A stretch of 64,000 bases of DNA. It comes from Siphonodentalium dalli. Taxonomy: Eukaryota > Mollusca > Scaphopoda > Gadilida > Siphonodentaliidae. Below, piece by piece: positions 1-12,180 of this stretch. Made by a program: the position numbers and the translations under genes. The notes under the pieces were generated by a model, which was not told where the DNA came from, did not search any database, and saw only the letters and a list, made by a program, of their open reading frames with translations. The stretch covers positions 15,219,710-15,283,709 of the forward strand of contig CP136062.1 in NCBI GenBank assembly GCA_032622095.1. The letters are read 5' to 3'. Each line of letters begins with the position of its first letter. The first letter of the stretch is position 1.

Positions 1-225
1 GAGACATTATCCGGTCCTTCTTTTGAAACGGCAGATTGTATCAAGTGCATAATAATTATAAGAACAACTTATGAGTGAATATACAGAATATAAATTTTGA
101 CTCTGTCGGGTTTTTGTTTAATTTCATGCTATTATTTTACATGTATGTTTTATATTATATGTCATATGTTTGCAACTGCCCATTGAGGTTTCATTGCAAT
201 AAAATCTTGTATCTTGTATGAACAA
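1..225 (+). repeat. Possible 3' end of a non-LTR retrotransposon
   Basis: AT-rich sequence ending in AATAAA (198-203) followed at once by a short CTTGTAT-type tandem tail (about 206-220). Such a polyadenylation signal plus a simple tandem tail is typical of 5'-truncated LINE copies. It could equally be the 3' UTR end of an ordinary gene lying left of the window. No coding sequence is visible in it. Confidence 0.3.
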
Positions 226-1240
226 AGAAGTCATCGTGTTCTCGTCGTGGACATTTTAGGGGCGAGTTGGCGTCACGAATTAACGGGATTAAAGGGGTAA
301 CAAAAGTTTATGCCTTTAAACCTCGGAAATGATATTTGAAAACATCCAGATTTGAAACAGGAAATGTGCTTTTGAAATTAACCTCTTGTCTGGGCGATGT
401 GTCACAGAAGACACTAATCCCTTATTGTTCCATTATTCTGAGTACAATGCGCGCGCATTCTCCCGCATGCGCACGTGCATGTGTCGTCCTTTTGATGTCG
501 CTCCTTTATCCACTACGACCCGTCTGAGACCTGTTGCCGATGAACCTGACGCCTGAGGTGAAACACAATTACTCCATCTGTTTAATGACCACCGGCTTTG
601 AAATAACAAAAGTGCCGAATTTTTCGCCTTCGTAACAAGTGATTAGGTTACATGAATTGTTCTGCACTGGCTTGACCTATAGGGTGGGTGATGGGATGTG
701 GATTTCCTGTTTACTTTGAAAGACGGGATGGTATTGGCAGTAGCCACAAATACGAAGATGAGCAATGGTCCGCATTCCTGGGAACCATCATTATGTATAG
801 GGGACACGGAAATTGTCTTTTCCCACAGACAAGTACCAGCGCGACACCGGAAGCAAGAAAGGGGAGCGGGCGAACTAATTTTGGAGGGAACATCAAAATA
901 TTAACATGATGGAAATGTATACAGAATCGCACATATTAATATGCTGACACTTATATACCGTTATATTTGGAATTAATCTATCTGTATCAACAGAAAGTGA
1001 CAGAAATCGTAAATATAACCAACTCGTCGCAGTTCTTGATTCACAAATGATCAGCTACTGAATGACTTGTTAAAGGTGACAGAACCCACAAGTAGAAGGT
1101 CGGTTTCAGTTGCTTAGGATTTCCAAAGCAAAATGGGCGGGAAGCCTTCCCGCAATTTTAAAGGAGATGATTTCGCGGGTCCCACTAAAAGCCGACCGCA
1201 CCCGATCGTACCCGACCACACACGACATTACGGCCCCAAG
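226..1240. other. Unannotated stretch, no gene seen
   Basis: Only short overlapping open frames occur here, on both strands, without splice or start context. No repeat copy elsewhere in the window was recognised. Confidence 0.5.
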
Positions 1241-1375
1241 TGTCCGAACGAGATGGTTATTGTATTAAGAGATGGTTCTTGTATTATCGTGCAGAATAGA
1301 CCTGAAAAAACCCCACAAAGTTGCATTCTCCAATCCCTTAGCGCGAGCGGAACCGCCATTGTTAATTATCCCTAT
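1241..1375 (-). repeat. Dispersed repeat, inverted copy of 7545-7675
   Basis: Shares, in opposite orientation, the landmarks of the 7.5-kb block: an ACGAGATRGTTCTTG-like start, AAAGTTGCATTC, and GCGAGCGGAACCGCCATT. A third, weaker relative lies at about 7910-7960. Confidence 0.55.
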
Positions 1376-1410
1376 AATAGTCCGACAGCAAACACCCTAT
1401 TACTGGCCTA

Positions 1411-1585
1411 ATTGTGTTTTGGGGTATATATACAATGTTTTTTGTGTTTTGGGGTATATATACAATGTTTTTTGTGTTTTCGGGTATATATACAATGTTT
1501 TGTGTTGTCGGGTACATATACAATGTTTTTGTGTTTTCGGGTATATATACAATGTTTTTGTTTTTTCGGGTTTATATACAATGTT
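1411..1585. repeat. Minisatellite, about 28-bp unit, six copies
   Basis: Tandem units built around GGGTATATATACAATGTTTT and GTGTTTT, with small length changes and G/C differences between copies. The open frames across it only reflect the repetition. Confidence 0.9.
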
Positions 1586-1740
1586 TTTTGGTAATTATCA
1601 TTACCTATAATAATGTAGAGCATCAAAAATCAACCGGGTGCCACTCTGGTACCGCTGGGCATTTTGTATGGCATTTTGAACGTCGAAACTTGTTTTTTTT
1701 TTCGGAATCCAAACGAATGATTCAATACAAGCAATGTATA

Positions 1741-2195
1741 TTAAAGGTACTCAATCGGATTCGATGGTCCCCATATCATCAGATTCCAACAAAAACAACA
1801 TTTTTTTTAAATGCCGCTTCAGTTATCGGAATCGAGGAATTGCCCAAAAATAATGCTAACAACAGTCAACTATAGTATAAACTAATCAAAACCTGTTATT
1901 TATCAACATTTTGTTCAACGAAATTTTGCCGGTTTGTCAAATAACTGACACAAAAAAGCCACTTGATTTTATAGTTATCCATCTTCATCCGCAATTTGGT
2001 CCGAGATCGTCTTCTCATCGACTGTTTACTGGGCCACTAAAAAATTATCGGTGGCGAAAAATATTAGATTTCAAAAATCGATATCTGATCACTCGGAGCT
2101 TTGATGGGTGGGTATCTCGACTCGAATCAAATAAGTTTTACCCCCGAAACCAGAGAAATAATTTGCGAGCGTTAATTCGGTATATGCATCTTTAA
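1741..2195. mobile_element. Old copy of TTAA-flanked fold-back element (family 1)
   Basis: Begins TTAAAGGTACTCAA and ends in a decayed CTTTAA. It contains the inverted pair CGACTCGAATCAAAT with TTTGATGGGTGGGTATC, which also occurs in the intact copies at 4365 and 10907. It is much more diverged than those copies. Confidence 0.6.
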
Positions 2196-2846
2196 TATCT
2201 TGAGTGTTATTTATTGGATAATTTTTTTCAATTTGGATAAGATATTTAACCCACAGTTGTCGGTTTTGCAAAACATATCGATTTTTTGTAGGTAAAACTT
2301 TATATTTTTGTAATACAGAGCACCTTTTAGGGGTTAAATATATCAAAAAGTAAACAGCTATCAAGATAATTATTCACACAATGTATCAAAATGCATGTGC
2401 ATGAGTGTAATCATATTATGAAATCATAATGGAAAATTTGTGGAATATTACTTGATAACCTGGAATATATTAACGCTTACCTCAAAAGTTGTAATAATAG
2501 TCACTATATATGCTGAGAGTGACAAACTAACTATAATATTATAGTTACGCTAAATAGTTCATGTATAGAAAAAGCGGTTTGAATATAAGTCACAAATTGG
2601 GAATATTACGCTATACTTTCAGGTTTCACCCTTTACGTCACCATGGTGACCACTTAAGATTAAAGGGAACTATGGAAACAATCTGGTCAGATAGATTCAA
2701 ATTTGGACAAATAATGTTTTTCACGTTCTAAATCAGTGTGTACATTAACAATATCTGAACTGATTCTGTCAGAAACTATGTTGATTAATAACATAGCCAG
2801 GTGAAATACTGGTTGTGATGTGTCACTTTTATTCAGATGCCGAATA
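2196..2846. other. Unannotated stretch, no gene seen
   Basis: AT-rich sequence with stops in all frames. No recognisable repeat or splice-site-bounded coding segment was found. Confidence 0.45.
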
Positions 2847-3244
2847 ATAAAGGTGCACCCCTAAATTACTATTTCTTTGGCTTCAGGTGTAAAAAATATT
2901 TGATTCGAGTCGAGGAACCCACCCACCAAAGCTCAGAGTGATCAGATATTGACTTTTGAAGTTTGTTATTCTCGAGATGTTGACTAATAACTGCCCCAGA
3001 AACACTTCTTCAAACGGACGAAGATTCAATAACTTTAAAATCAAGTGGTAATAATAACGCAATTTTGACCGAGACATTCCTTTTTACGGCGTGTTTCAAT
3101 AGAAATAACAAAACTTCAAAAATTTATATCTGATCAGTCTGAGCGTTGGTGGGTAGGTTCCTCGACTCGAATCAGATATTTTGTTATCCCCGAAGCCAAA
3201 GAAATAATAATTTATGAGGGTCTGATCTGATTGACTACCTTTAA
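2847..3244. mobile_element. Diverged copy of TTAA-flanked fold-back element (family 1)
   Basis: Left arm includes ATTACTATTTCTTTGGCTTC and TTGATTCGAGTCGAGGAACC. The right arm is the reverse complement (CCTCGACTCGAATCAGAT) and ends CTACCTTTAA. The left terminus is eroded. Confidence 0.6.
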
Positions 3245-4364
3245 CTGGACCCGTACTAAATGTTTAGGTGATTGTCATCACTGCATGTTCGCGTAATGAT
3301 GATTGACATTCATTGTGTGGATATTCGTCCATTTTGAGAACTAATGTTTGTGTCGTCGAAGGACCCGAGCCGCCCGCGAGTAACCACAGCAACACTGGCC
3401 GTGACGCTCTCCGCCGACTCCGTGCATCATTTATTATATAAGGAGATATTTATGGTAATGTTGATTTTTGAATCCTTAAAATTTTCAGTATGTTATTTAC
3501 ATGTTAAAGATGTATTAAGGGATCCAGAAATTTAAGTCTCCAGTTTATAAAATAACAGGGGCCTGTTTCATGAAGCAATGTCATAAGATTATCTTAAGAT
3601 GGACTTAATCTAAGATCTAAGGTGGATCTTATGATGTAACTTTTCCGTTGCAAGAACGCGTTTCACAAAACAAGATTAAGTCCTACTTAAGTAGTAATTT
3701 AAGTTCGCGCGCTTTTAGACTGGCTCTCGACAATTTATTACAGCTATGCACAGAAAATGTTGGTTCTGTGCATGTTATACGCCTAGGTACAGTGTCTGGT
3801 GACAGATACTAGGGCGTGTCTAAGAATAATTATGATATTTTAATGCAAGGGCGATAATCAGTATAATGACTGGTGCATACTTAACTGCACGAGCGCGCTT
3901 TTTAACTGTGTTTTCGCGTCACACCCCATCCACACATAGCTGCATGCTTCCAATGCCTATTTTATACAACGTAACGAGCTCAAATATTTTATTTCAGTTA
4001 TTAAAGGGACTTATACATCGTAACTCAGAATGTGAACCTTCACCCATATAACATGCCATTAAGGCGACGCGAGACATATGTTCGCTCCTTTCAATGTTGA
4101 TATTAGGTTCTAATACATTATACGTCTTTGAAGCATCTATAATACCAGGAAACCGAATATGTCGCCACGAAGGCATACACATACAATACACCACAATGGA
4201 AGCACTGAGCTAAACGCTCTTTATTGATTGCCAACATTCATGGAATACTAACACAAAACGCTCTTTATTTATATTGCAATAATGTGAATAGGACTTCATA
4301 TCGTGCTCCAAATAGACTTATTTCCCATTTGAGACATACTTGTAGAAGCCATATATAAATGATG

Positions 4365-4841
4365 TTAAAGGTACTCAACCCGTAAAGAGGGTCCCCATCT
4401 CAACAGATTCCAACAACAACAATCCGATCAGAGGGTCCTATATTACTATTTCTTTGGCTTTGGGGGTAAAAAATATTTGATTCGAGTCGAGGAACCCATC
4501 AAACAAAGCTCAGAGTTATTAGATATTGATTTTTGAAAATTCTTATGTTCTCGAGATGAGTACTTATAACTGCCGTCAATTTGGTAACATGCTCGAGATT
4601 TTACGCCAAAATTCTATTCAAACAGACAAGGATGGATAACTCTATAATCAAGTGGTAATAATTGACTACGTACTGGGCCAGTAAGAATTCCCGATAATGA
4701 AAAATAATAGATTTCTAAAATCGATATCTAACAAATCTGAACTTTGATGGGTGACTTCCTCGACTCGAATCAAATTTTTTTGACCCCCGAAGCCATTGAA
4801 ATAGTAATTGAGAGGAGTTTTATCGGGTTGAGTACCTTTAA
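4365..4841. mobile_element. TTAA-flanked fold-back element (family 1), intact copy
   Basis: A 477-bp element bounded by TTAA on both sides, with inverted termini AGGTACTCAACCCG and CGGGTTGAGTACCT. The inner arms also pair, so nearly the whole element can fold back. It has the same length as, and is very similar to, the copy at 10907-11383. The TTAA target suggests a piggyBac/Kolobok-type mobiliser (inference). Confidence 0.8.
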
Positions 4842-5025
4842 TGCCATTTGCTCTGGTTCTGTTGACAAATGTGCTAAACGCCTGTTATAATTAACAAACT
4901 GCGTATGAACTTCGAAAGTACGTTACGTTGAACGACATTCTGCATATATGTTTTAATAAAAACCAAATCAACGACTTCTAATAAAGAGCGTTTATAATTA
5001 ACAACACGTGAACAGACGGCCGGTT

Positions 5026-5122
5026 CACAGGCCCCTGGGGAAAATTACTAAAATACCAATATAGACTATACCACTGGTATAGTCTATATTGGTATTTTAG
5101 TAATTCCCCCAGGGGTCTGTGG
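5026..5122. repeat. Near-perfect 97-bp palindrome
   Basis: Two arms of about 47 bp are reverse complements around a single central base near 5074. They differ only by a small slip in the C/T run and one GCC/GTC change. Flanking GCCGGTTCACA occurs on both sides. It sits inside the element at 3556-5953. Confidence 0.9.
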
Positions 5123-6179
5123 GCCGGTTCACAGTGATATTATATGTTCTTTCGCGGATCGCGGTGTGCCCGCGCGGTCCGTATACTATATACATGCTAT
5201 ATATCTTTTTATTTCATAGTTAATAGATTATGATAATATACATAATAATAATAATAAAATAACACATATTATGTATTATTATCTTACCGATATATATACG
5301 GGATACATATACAATACATTTTACAATCAAATTATAACATAATAATATACAAAGGCAAGTAAATAATAGTAATAATAGCTGACATAAGCATTTATTTAAA
5401 AAAATGAGTATAAATCATTCACTATTATCCTCGATGTGAAAATGTTCGGACTAATTGCCTCAACATGATTATTGTCTACAGTGCGATTGGGTGATTTGAA
5501 TCGCAAATGATGTTCAACTCTATGTAAATATATGTTTTGTTACAGATATATAGTCCGGTCGTGGCGGTTTACAGTTAGCAGCGGACACCCCGCCAATCTT
5601 GTAACCACTGGTCACGGCACTGCTATAGCTTACCAGTTGGTTATTAATTACTATCATTTCTGAAAAACCCATCCGTGCTAGCAAGGTGTTATTCAGTTAA
5701 ATGTGTTTATAATAATATATACATGAACTAGATCCCATCCACATTTCGGACCAACTGCGGATCAAAACGTAGGTCTTAACTGTAAGATTATCTTATGACA
5801 CCTCACACCATGCAGTCTTAAAGTTAAGACCAAAGCTAAGACCATCTTAGGTTAAGACTTTGTTCGTGAAACGCACTTATGACTGGAGTCTGAACTTATG
5901 ACCATCTTAAGTCCCAACTATGTCATAAGTTGCCTTCATGAAACAGGGCCCTGATCTGTCTATTATATGACAATCAGATATCGATTAAATGTAAAATAAT
6001 ATGCAGGCGTTCAACATGTTATTCAGCGGTGTTGCATTCAATTATATTCCTCGTCTGATAACTGAAAGTCTGGAACCCTAAATACATCTTTAAATGTCCG
6101 TGAAATATTTTGAATCGCCGTGCTGTTTTCCCGCACCCATGCACATTATGTTATTAAATTCATGTTCCGTATTACCATG

Positions 6180-6660
6180 TATTATTGGTTATTGGAATAA
6201 AAGTATCAAACAAGTTGTCGGAGATAGTCTGAATAAGGCCCTGTGTGCTGTCGAAAATGCCTTGATGCTCAATACAATGTGATGTAGCCATCGCCACGGA
6301 TGCTTTGCACCTCAGAATCTCATCATCATTACAACAAACATTTCTTTCAGAATGGTTATTATGTATTTATCTCGCAACATGACATCGCCATCCGTATTAG
6401 ATGGTGTACCTCGGTTGGTCACAATGTTCGAAACGATGTTTCCAATAAGAAGAGATGGCAGTGAATGATTATCCATTTTTGTTGAAATGCAGATTAATAA
6501 CGTGTTCAATGTTTCAGGAATGACACTACTTGCATGTGTGTTATCTATCGAATTAGCATAACTATTTGTCTCTGCCTTAAACTGATCACATCGACAACAT
6601 TGCCAACCACTCTGCGTGATAAAAATGTGTCCTCAGCAGAGTCACTCTGATCCCAACTCC
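6180..6660 (-). pseudogene. Decayed coding relic of a multicopy invertebrate family
   Basis: On the minus strand an open stretch (about 6509 down to 6312) encodes a segment with NIVTNRGTP, VMLRDK and IITILKE. After a frameshift near 6320 the reading continues as YDEIL-type sequence with RCKASVA, then QGLIQTISDN. Upstream in frame, a Cys-rich piece (CCRCDQFKAET) precedes it. This order of motifs resembles, from memory, a large uncharacterised protein family found in many copies in mollusc and cnidarian genomes, probably carried by a mobile element. Several stops and frame changes mean it cannot make a product. The family name and function are unknown to me. Confidence 0.5.
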
Positions 6661-7435
6661 CCTATGATGCTCATTCGTGATATCTGACCACCAACTGATG
6701 CATAGAAGGAATGTAACTCAATGGAATTCCACATTCTCAGCTTGTCTTCCCGCGCAAGTGATCTATAGTAACTGTTGACATTATCGCTCCCTCAGCATGT
6801 TCAGCCAGAAAGTAGAACTTTTGCATATATACAATTTTGAATGACATTTCGCATGGCATCTCCATGCCATCCAGCCATTTCATATGTATATCACTTAGTG
6901 CACATCCCAATCTGATGCTACTTCGGTGGCCTGCTCATCGACCTTGGACTCACAAACATCCAGAATTCTCTCTTTGATTGTTGGAACTCCAGTATACCTC
7001 TATCCGCAATTCGACATATATCACAACTCTGTTCGTGCGGTCGGGGTGTTTCGGATCAATAGAATCACAGCTTTCTCCATAAAATATACAGTCAACCAGA
7101 AAGTTGAATAGTATAACATTTAACCGCAGATTTTGGCTCTGAGTGTGTTACTTGTATACTGACTGTGTGGCACTCTAGCATGACGTTTCAGAACACGATC
7201 TATATATATATATGGGTCTGAGAAGTGTATGTTGGAACGCAATTCTTGTGGCAAATAATCTGAAAATTTGGATTATGGTCAAACTCAGGCTCCAAGTCCT
7301 GCTGGCATTGATAATTTTATGTACTCTTTTGGGCCCCGTAGAGATTAGATCACTTTCCACATCGGAACATTTGAAGAAGCAGTTGTTTTCTGGAATTAAA
7401 AACAAATGGAGGTGTGCTATAGTGATATATAATCA
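6661..7435. other. Unannotated stretch, no gene seen
   Basis: No exon-like segment. A short TATATATATA run lies near 7200. The upstream part may be further decayed sequence of the minus-strand relic. Confidence 0.4.
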
Positions 7436-9420
7436 CACAAAGGGCTACCTTAGCTAGCAACTTGCCCGATCGTCCATGGATCCAGAAGTGTACTCGCTGC
7501 ATGATAGTATATTTGTTTTTGAGTATACCTGGCGGAACTGGCCGCAAGTTAGGGGTCAATAATGGCGGTTCCGCTCGAACTATGGAGTTGTATGGGGTGG
7601 GGAATGCAACTTTTTTATATACATGCACTATCTGCGCGATAGTGCAAGAACTATCTCGTTTGGACTTGCCCTTTGCGTTTTTATGTACATCCATATTGCG
7701 AATCCGACATTGGCGTATGTGTTAATATATCCACTTCCGCATTAACTACAAAAAAATTGCCCGATCGATCGTGTATGCAGAGGGGTATTCTCTGCCTGAT
7801 ATGACCTTTTCATGATCGGACAGCTAGTGGGTGCAGTCGGTGATATGACCTTTCCATGGTCAGACAGCTAGTGGATGCAGTCGGTGCCTTTTTTGTTTCG
7901 TGTACTTGGCGGAACCGACCGTAAGTTATTGGTTAACAATAGCGGTTCCTTTCTTGTGGAATGGAATTTTGGTACATACTGGTCTATTCTGCATGGGGGC
8001 GGTACGGTCGGGTAGCACTCCTGCGTGGGGCGGTATGGTCGGCTAATACCCATTGTGTTTTTGCGTACATGCATATATCGAACCCGACCATAGTATACCG
8101 TATGGGTTAATATATACACTTCCGCCTTAGCTATAGCAACTTGCCCGATCGACCATGGATTCAGAAAGAAGGTGACTTCCATTCCGTATTCCTTATTCCT
8201 TATTCGAAATTGTTTATATTTAGGTCAAACAAAATTGTGTTGTTATCGTGCCCCCCAGGCACGCTTTTCACCAACCCCACACAACTCACCCCGATCGAAA
8301 ATGGCCACCGTCCAGAGGGGTTCAAATATGGCATCCATGCCATTTCTCGGCCCCTTGACCGATTTAGGTCAAACAATGTGTGTTGTAGGGTGGTCCCATG
8401 CCAATCTATCGGCCATCCATGTCATTTATCGGCCCTTTGACTGCCTTAGGTCAAACAAAGGGTGTTGTAGAGTGCCTCCCAAACCAATCTAAATATTCAC
8501 TCCACTCATCCCACCGGATCCAAATTGGTTTCGGAGCGGGGCAAGCCTAAGTGGCCAGCACTTGTGCCCCTATATCCTTATCACCACACATATTATTTGG
8601 CAATAAAAATATGTTTAACTAATCCAGAATGACCGCCGTCCAGATGGGTTCAAATATGGAACCCATGCCATTTAGGTAAAAGAAAGGGTGGTGTATGGTT
8701 GCCACCAAGACACCTATATTTGAACCACCCTGAATAGCGGCCAATTGCACATACCACACCCCGATCCAAAGTGACTTCCATCAACAGGGTTCAAATAGGG
8801 CATCCATGCTATTTCTCTGTCCCTTGACCGATGTAGGTCAAAGAAAGGTTGTTGTTGGTGTTGCCCCCAAGTCAATCCAAATATTCACCCTACTCACCCA
8901 CCCGATCCAAAATGGCCGCTATTCAGGGTGGTTCAAATAGGGCTCACATGCCGTTTCTCGCCCCCTTGACCGATTCAGGTAAAACAAAGGGTTTGTAAGT
9001 TGGCCACCAAGGCACTCTTTCCACACACCCGACCCCGATCCAAAATGGCCGCCGCCAAGAGGTTCAAATATGGCAGCCATGCCATTTCCCGTCCCCTTGA
9101 CCGATTTAGGACAAACAAAGGGTATTGTAGCCCCCCCCCCCTCCCCCCAGGACAATCTAAATATTCTCCCACTCACTCCACTCTGATCCAAAATGCTCGC
9201 CGTTCAGACGGCAGCCGTTAATTAACGGGTGGCCATGGGGGTTGTGGAGGGGGGGCACCATACAACACCATTTGTTTGACCTAATATAACAAAATTCGAA
9301 TAAGAAATTGAATTCGTCTGTGGATGCATAGGGGTATTCGCTGCACGATAGTATATCCCTTTCCGTGGCCAGACAGCTAGGGGAGGTAATCGCTGGTAAT
9401 ATCTCTCGTTTCATCTTCAG
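7436..9420. repeat. Compound block of degenerate tandem and dispersed repeats
   Basis: Two interleaved families. In 7436-8165 and again at 9310-9400 the motifs TTGCCCGATCG-CCATGG and GACAGCTAGTGG recur. In 8215-9300 a unit of roughly 130-230 bp recurs, with GGTCAAACAAAGGG, CCAATCTAAATATTCAC, CCGATCCAAAATGGCCGCC and CCATTTCTCGGCCCCTTGACC. The final copy (9265) is inverted. Frames here merely follow the repeats. Confidence 0.75.
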
Positions 9421-10906
9421 TTCAGAGACAGCTCAGAGAGTTCTCTATTAAAATATATTCTGTCTTTGTTTGCAGATGTTTCGGTTTTTTTTTCTAGTTG
9501 TTTTTATTGCGTTTTATTGTTTCGTGTAAAAATTGCTAGAGTTTGTTGTAATGATTGTGTTTACGTCTTGCCAATTCTTTCAAACGCGACAATATCTTCG
9601 GATTTATAGTTTACAATTCCCATACAATTCATCAAACTGCAAGGCAGAGTTCAGTCTCTAGCTGTGCTGGTCTGACCACTGCCATCACGTATATATTGTA
9701 TAACTAAATCTAGCATTTCTAGCTTTGTTTTTCAGTTGCAATTCATTCTGGCTTCATCTAGCTAATTTTCAAATGAAAATGGATAGTTCAGTTTCTCTCA
9801 GACTAATACAGAATGAATTGTATACATGTATAAACCAGCAAAGTCTTCAATAAAACAAATGAGATATTTCATCGAATGCTGTTTACGGGATGGCAATGGT
9901 CAGGACAGCGTGGCAGGGGACGGAATTCTATCTTTCGGGCCAGCATAACAGGGGACTGAACTCTGCAGTGCTGTTTGACAATTCGTTTGATCGTTCGCCA
10001 GCCTTGCTCCCTTGCTTTACTTTCATCACGGTCGCGTTGCTTTCGGGTATATTATATACATCGTCCATCCAGAACATCCTTCAAGTTGATGTACTCAATG
10101 TTGTCAATGTTGTTTCTACTCAAAACGGATAGGCCTATAGGGTAACAACACTTTACTCATTATAAGAGTAACATTCACTTGGTTATCGCCCGGACCATGG
10201 GAACGAGCGCTGTCCGTCTGTCCGTTATATCGTCCCGCTGTCCAAAATGTGTGTTGTCCCGACGATTACTTGAATAATATTTCACATATATACTTTTATG
10301 AAAGTTTGTATGTCGTCTTCATATATAAATTTGTTTATTGTCCAATGGAAATATATCTCTCTTAAAACACTTTTAAGTGAGATATGTGCATCGCCAGATG
10401 TTTCTTAAGTGAGCTTTGGTGAAAACAAATTAAAGATGTCATGACAATTAAGGAGTTCCAAATAAATTTGTCCGTGTTGTTGGAAGTGTGGTCTTTTCAG
10501 TCAGAAAGAGATAGAGCATCTTGGCGGCAACGATACCCATAAACTCTACGTACTTCGGCCTAATATGGCTGATCAATGATTATTTAAATTCTGGTTGGTC
10601 TCCGAACAAAACCTGACTGAACTTCCAACAACGCGGACAAATCAACACACAGATTGACATTGACTCGTGTGGGTTGTGAGGTAGATGATACATGCACCTC
10701 AGGTCGCAGCATGAGAAGGAGCTTGGTATTACATGATCTAAATATATCATTGCAACATGAAAAATAGACTGTGAACCGTGACACGCCCATCCCCATCCCC
10801 TCCCCTGTCCACAGCCCTTGCATACCCGTCCCCAAAATCTTTGTAGTTGCCGCACACCATTGCACCACCTTTAAGTATACACAGAAACTTTAATTTCAAT
10901 ATAATA
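9421..10906. other. Unannotated stretch, no gene seen
   Basis: An open frame of 80 codons at 9890-10132 contains a short hydrophobic run but has no splice or start context. I see no convincing exon, repeat or RNA gene in this 1.5 kb. An upstream exon of the main gene could be hidden here. Confidence 0.4.
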
Positions 10907-11383
10907 TTAAAGGTACTCAACCCGTAAAGAGGGTCCCCATCTCAACAGATTCCAACAACAACAATCCGATCAGAGGGTCCTATATTACTATTTCTTTGGC
11001 TTTGGGGGTAAAAAATATTTGATTCGAGTCGAGGAACCCATCAAACAAAGCTCAGAGTTATTAGATATTGATTTTTCAAATTTGTTATGTTCTCGAGATG
11101 AGTACCAATAACTGCCGTAATCTGCTCTGGATGTGTACTCCATATCTATTCAAACAGACAAGGATGAATAACTCTAAAATCAAGTGGTAATTGAAACGCA
11201 ATTTTGATTGAGTTCTGGGCCAGAAACTATTCCCGATAATGAAAAATAATAGATTTCTAAAATCGATATCTAACAAATCTGAGCTTTGATGGGTGACTTC
11301 CTCGACTCGAATCAAATATTTTTGACCCCCGAAGCCATTGAAATAGTAATTGAGAGGAGTTTTATCGGGTTGAGTACCTTTAA
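10907..11383. mobile_element. TTAA-flanked fold-back element (family 1), intact copy
   Basis: 477 bp, TTAA at both edges and the same termini as the copy at 4365-4841. The right third (Ile/Val-rich frames near 11286) is a shadow of the inverted arm. The close match over the whole length indicates recent spread of the family. Confidence 0.8.
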
Positions 11384-12033
11384 TGTAATATATTTGTATA
11401 AGGGTCCTGCCCTCATAACGACATCGAGAATAAAAACCTCTTTTAATGCGGTTGATCCAATAATTTTTCGATTGTAGATGGCGTACAAGTAATAATCTTA
11501 TGATGTTATGGTCCCAAAGCTATTACCACATCTTTGAAACTTTCTAAATAGATTTCTGAGCGTAACAGGGGAGAGAACTCTACCTTGTTCTAAAACCGGA
11601 CATTATTTTTATCAATGTCAGATTTTCCGGGCAATATTTTGTGTACACCGGCGACACCGGTCGATTTTAAATTTTGACAACAAATTTGAAGTTGATATGA
11701 ATTTCTTCTGATAAAGCGACAATTTAAAGCGAAATGGTTGGGAAAAAGAAAGGAAAGAAGAAGAAGAAAGGGCTAATGGTATACATCCATATCTATACTC
11801 AATAATAATTATATATTTATTCAATTCCATTAGCGAATTCCACTCAAAAACGCGCTGAAACATGTCGGATGTCGGAATCTCAATGAGTCAATCTCATCTG
11901 GGACTGAGCACAGGAGTTTGCCAAAATGATGTTAGATAATAATAAATATATATTTTGTAATTAGAGATTAGTGGTTTGACCCACTACTTTTTATGTCTGT
12001 GGATAATGGCTGAAATATCTAGTAAAAGACCGA
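11384..12033. other. Unannotated stretch with a purine-rich patch
   Basis: No gene seen. A strongly purine-biased run of GAAAGGAAAGAAGAAG type lies around 11735-11772. Confidence 0.4.
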
Positions 12034-12165
12034 TGTCTGCAGACGCTTTAGTTTGTCTGATCTGACACCGAAGTTAAGCAACGTCATTCGTCAATCTCGG
12101 TTAATCCTTGGAATTGGATGGGTGACTGGCTTGGGATTCTGAGTACTGCCAACTTTTGGTGTGAC
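12034..12165 (+). pseudogene. 5S rRNA-like sequence (diverged 5S copy or 5S-derived SINE head)
   Basis: Reads like a metazoan 5S gene in order: GTCTGATCT, then AAGTTAAGCAACGTC in the position of the internal A box, then a segment corresponding to GGTTAGTACTTGGATGG (here GGTTAATCCTTGGAATTGGATGG), then GGTGACTGGCTTGGGAT matching the C box, then GAGTACTGCC. There are point changes and small indels against the usual 5S pattern, and the 5' third is poor. No T-run terminator lies immediately downstream. A pseudogene or the promoter part of a 5S-derived SINE is more likely than a functional gene. Confidence 0.6.
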
Positions 12166-12180
12166 TCCCACACTTTAGCT

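Larger units (their letters stand above)
3556..5953. mobile_element. DNA transposon with matched terminal inverted repeats, 2.4 kb
   Basis: The left end reads CAGGGGCCTGTTTCATGAAG and the right end is the reverse complement of CAGGGCCCTGTTTCATGAAG. Both arms continue into sub-terminal TAAGATTATCTTAAG/TTAAGTC motifs, giving long imperfect inverted repeats. No transposase frame is visible. The interior holds a younger family-1 insertion (4365-4841), a near-perfect hairpin (5026-5122) and AT-rich filler (5140-5760). No clear target duplication was found, so the superfamily is open; a Harbinger/ISL2EU-like MITE is one option. Confidence 0.6.

Noticed and set aside
9890-10132. 80-codon frame with a hydrophobic run as the missing transmembrane exon
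   Set aside because: No acceptor or donor in suitable phase was seen around it and the run is short.
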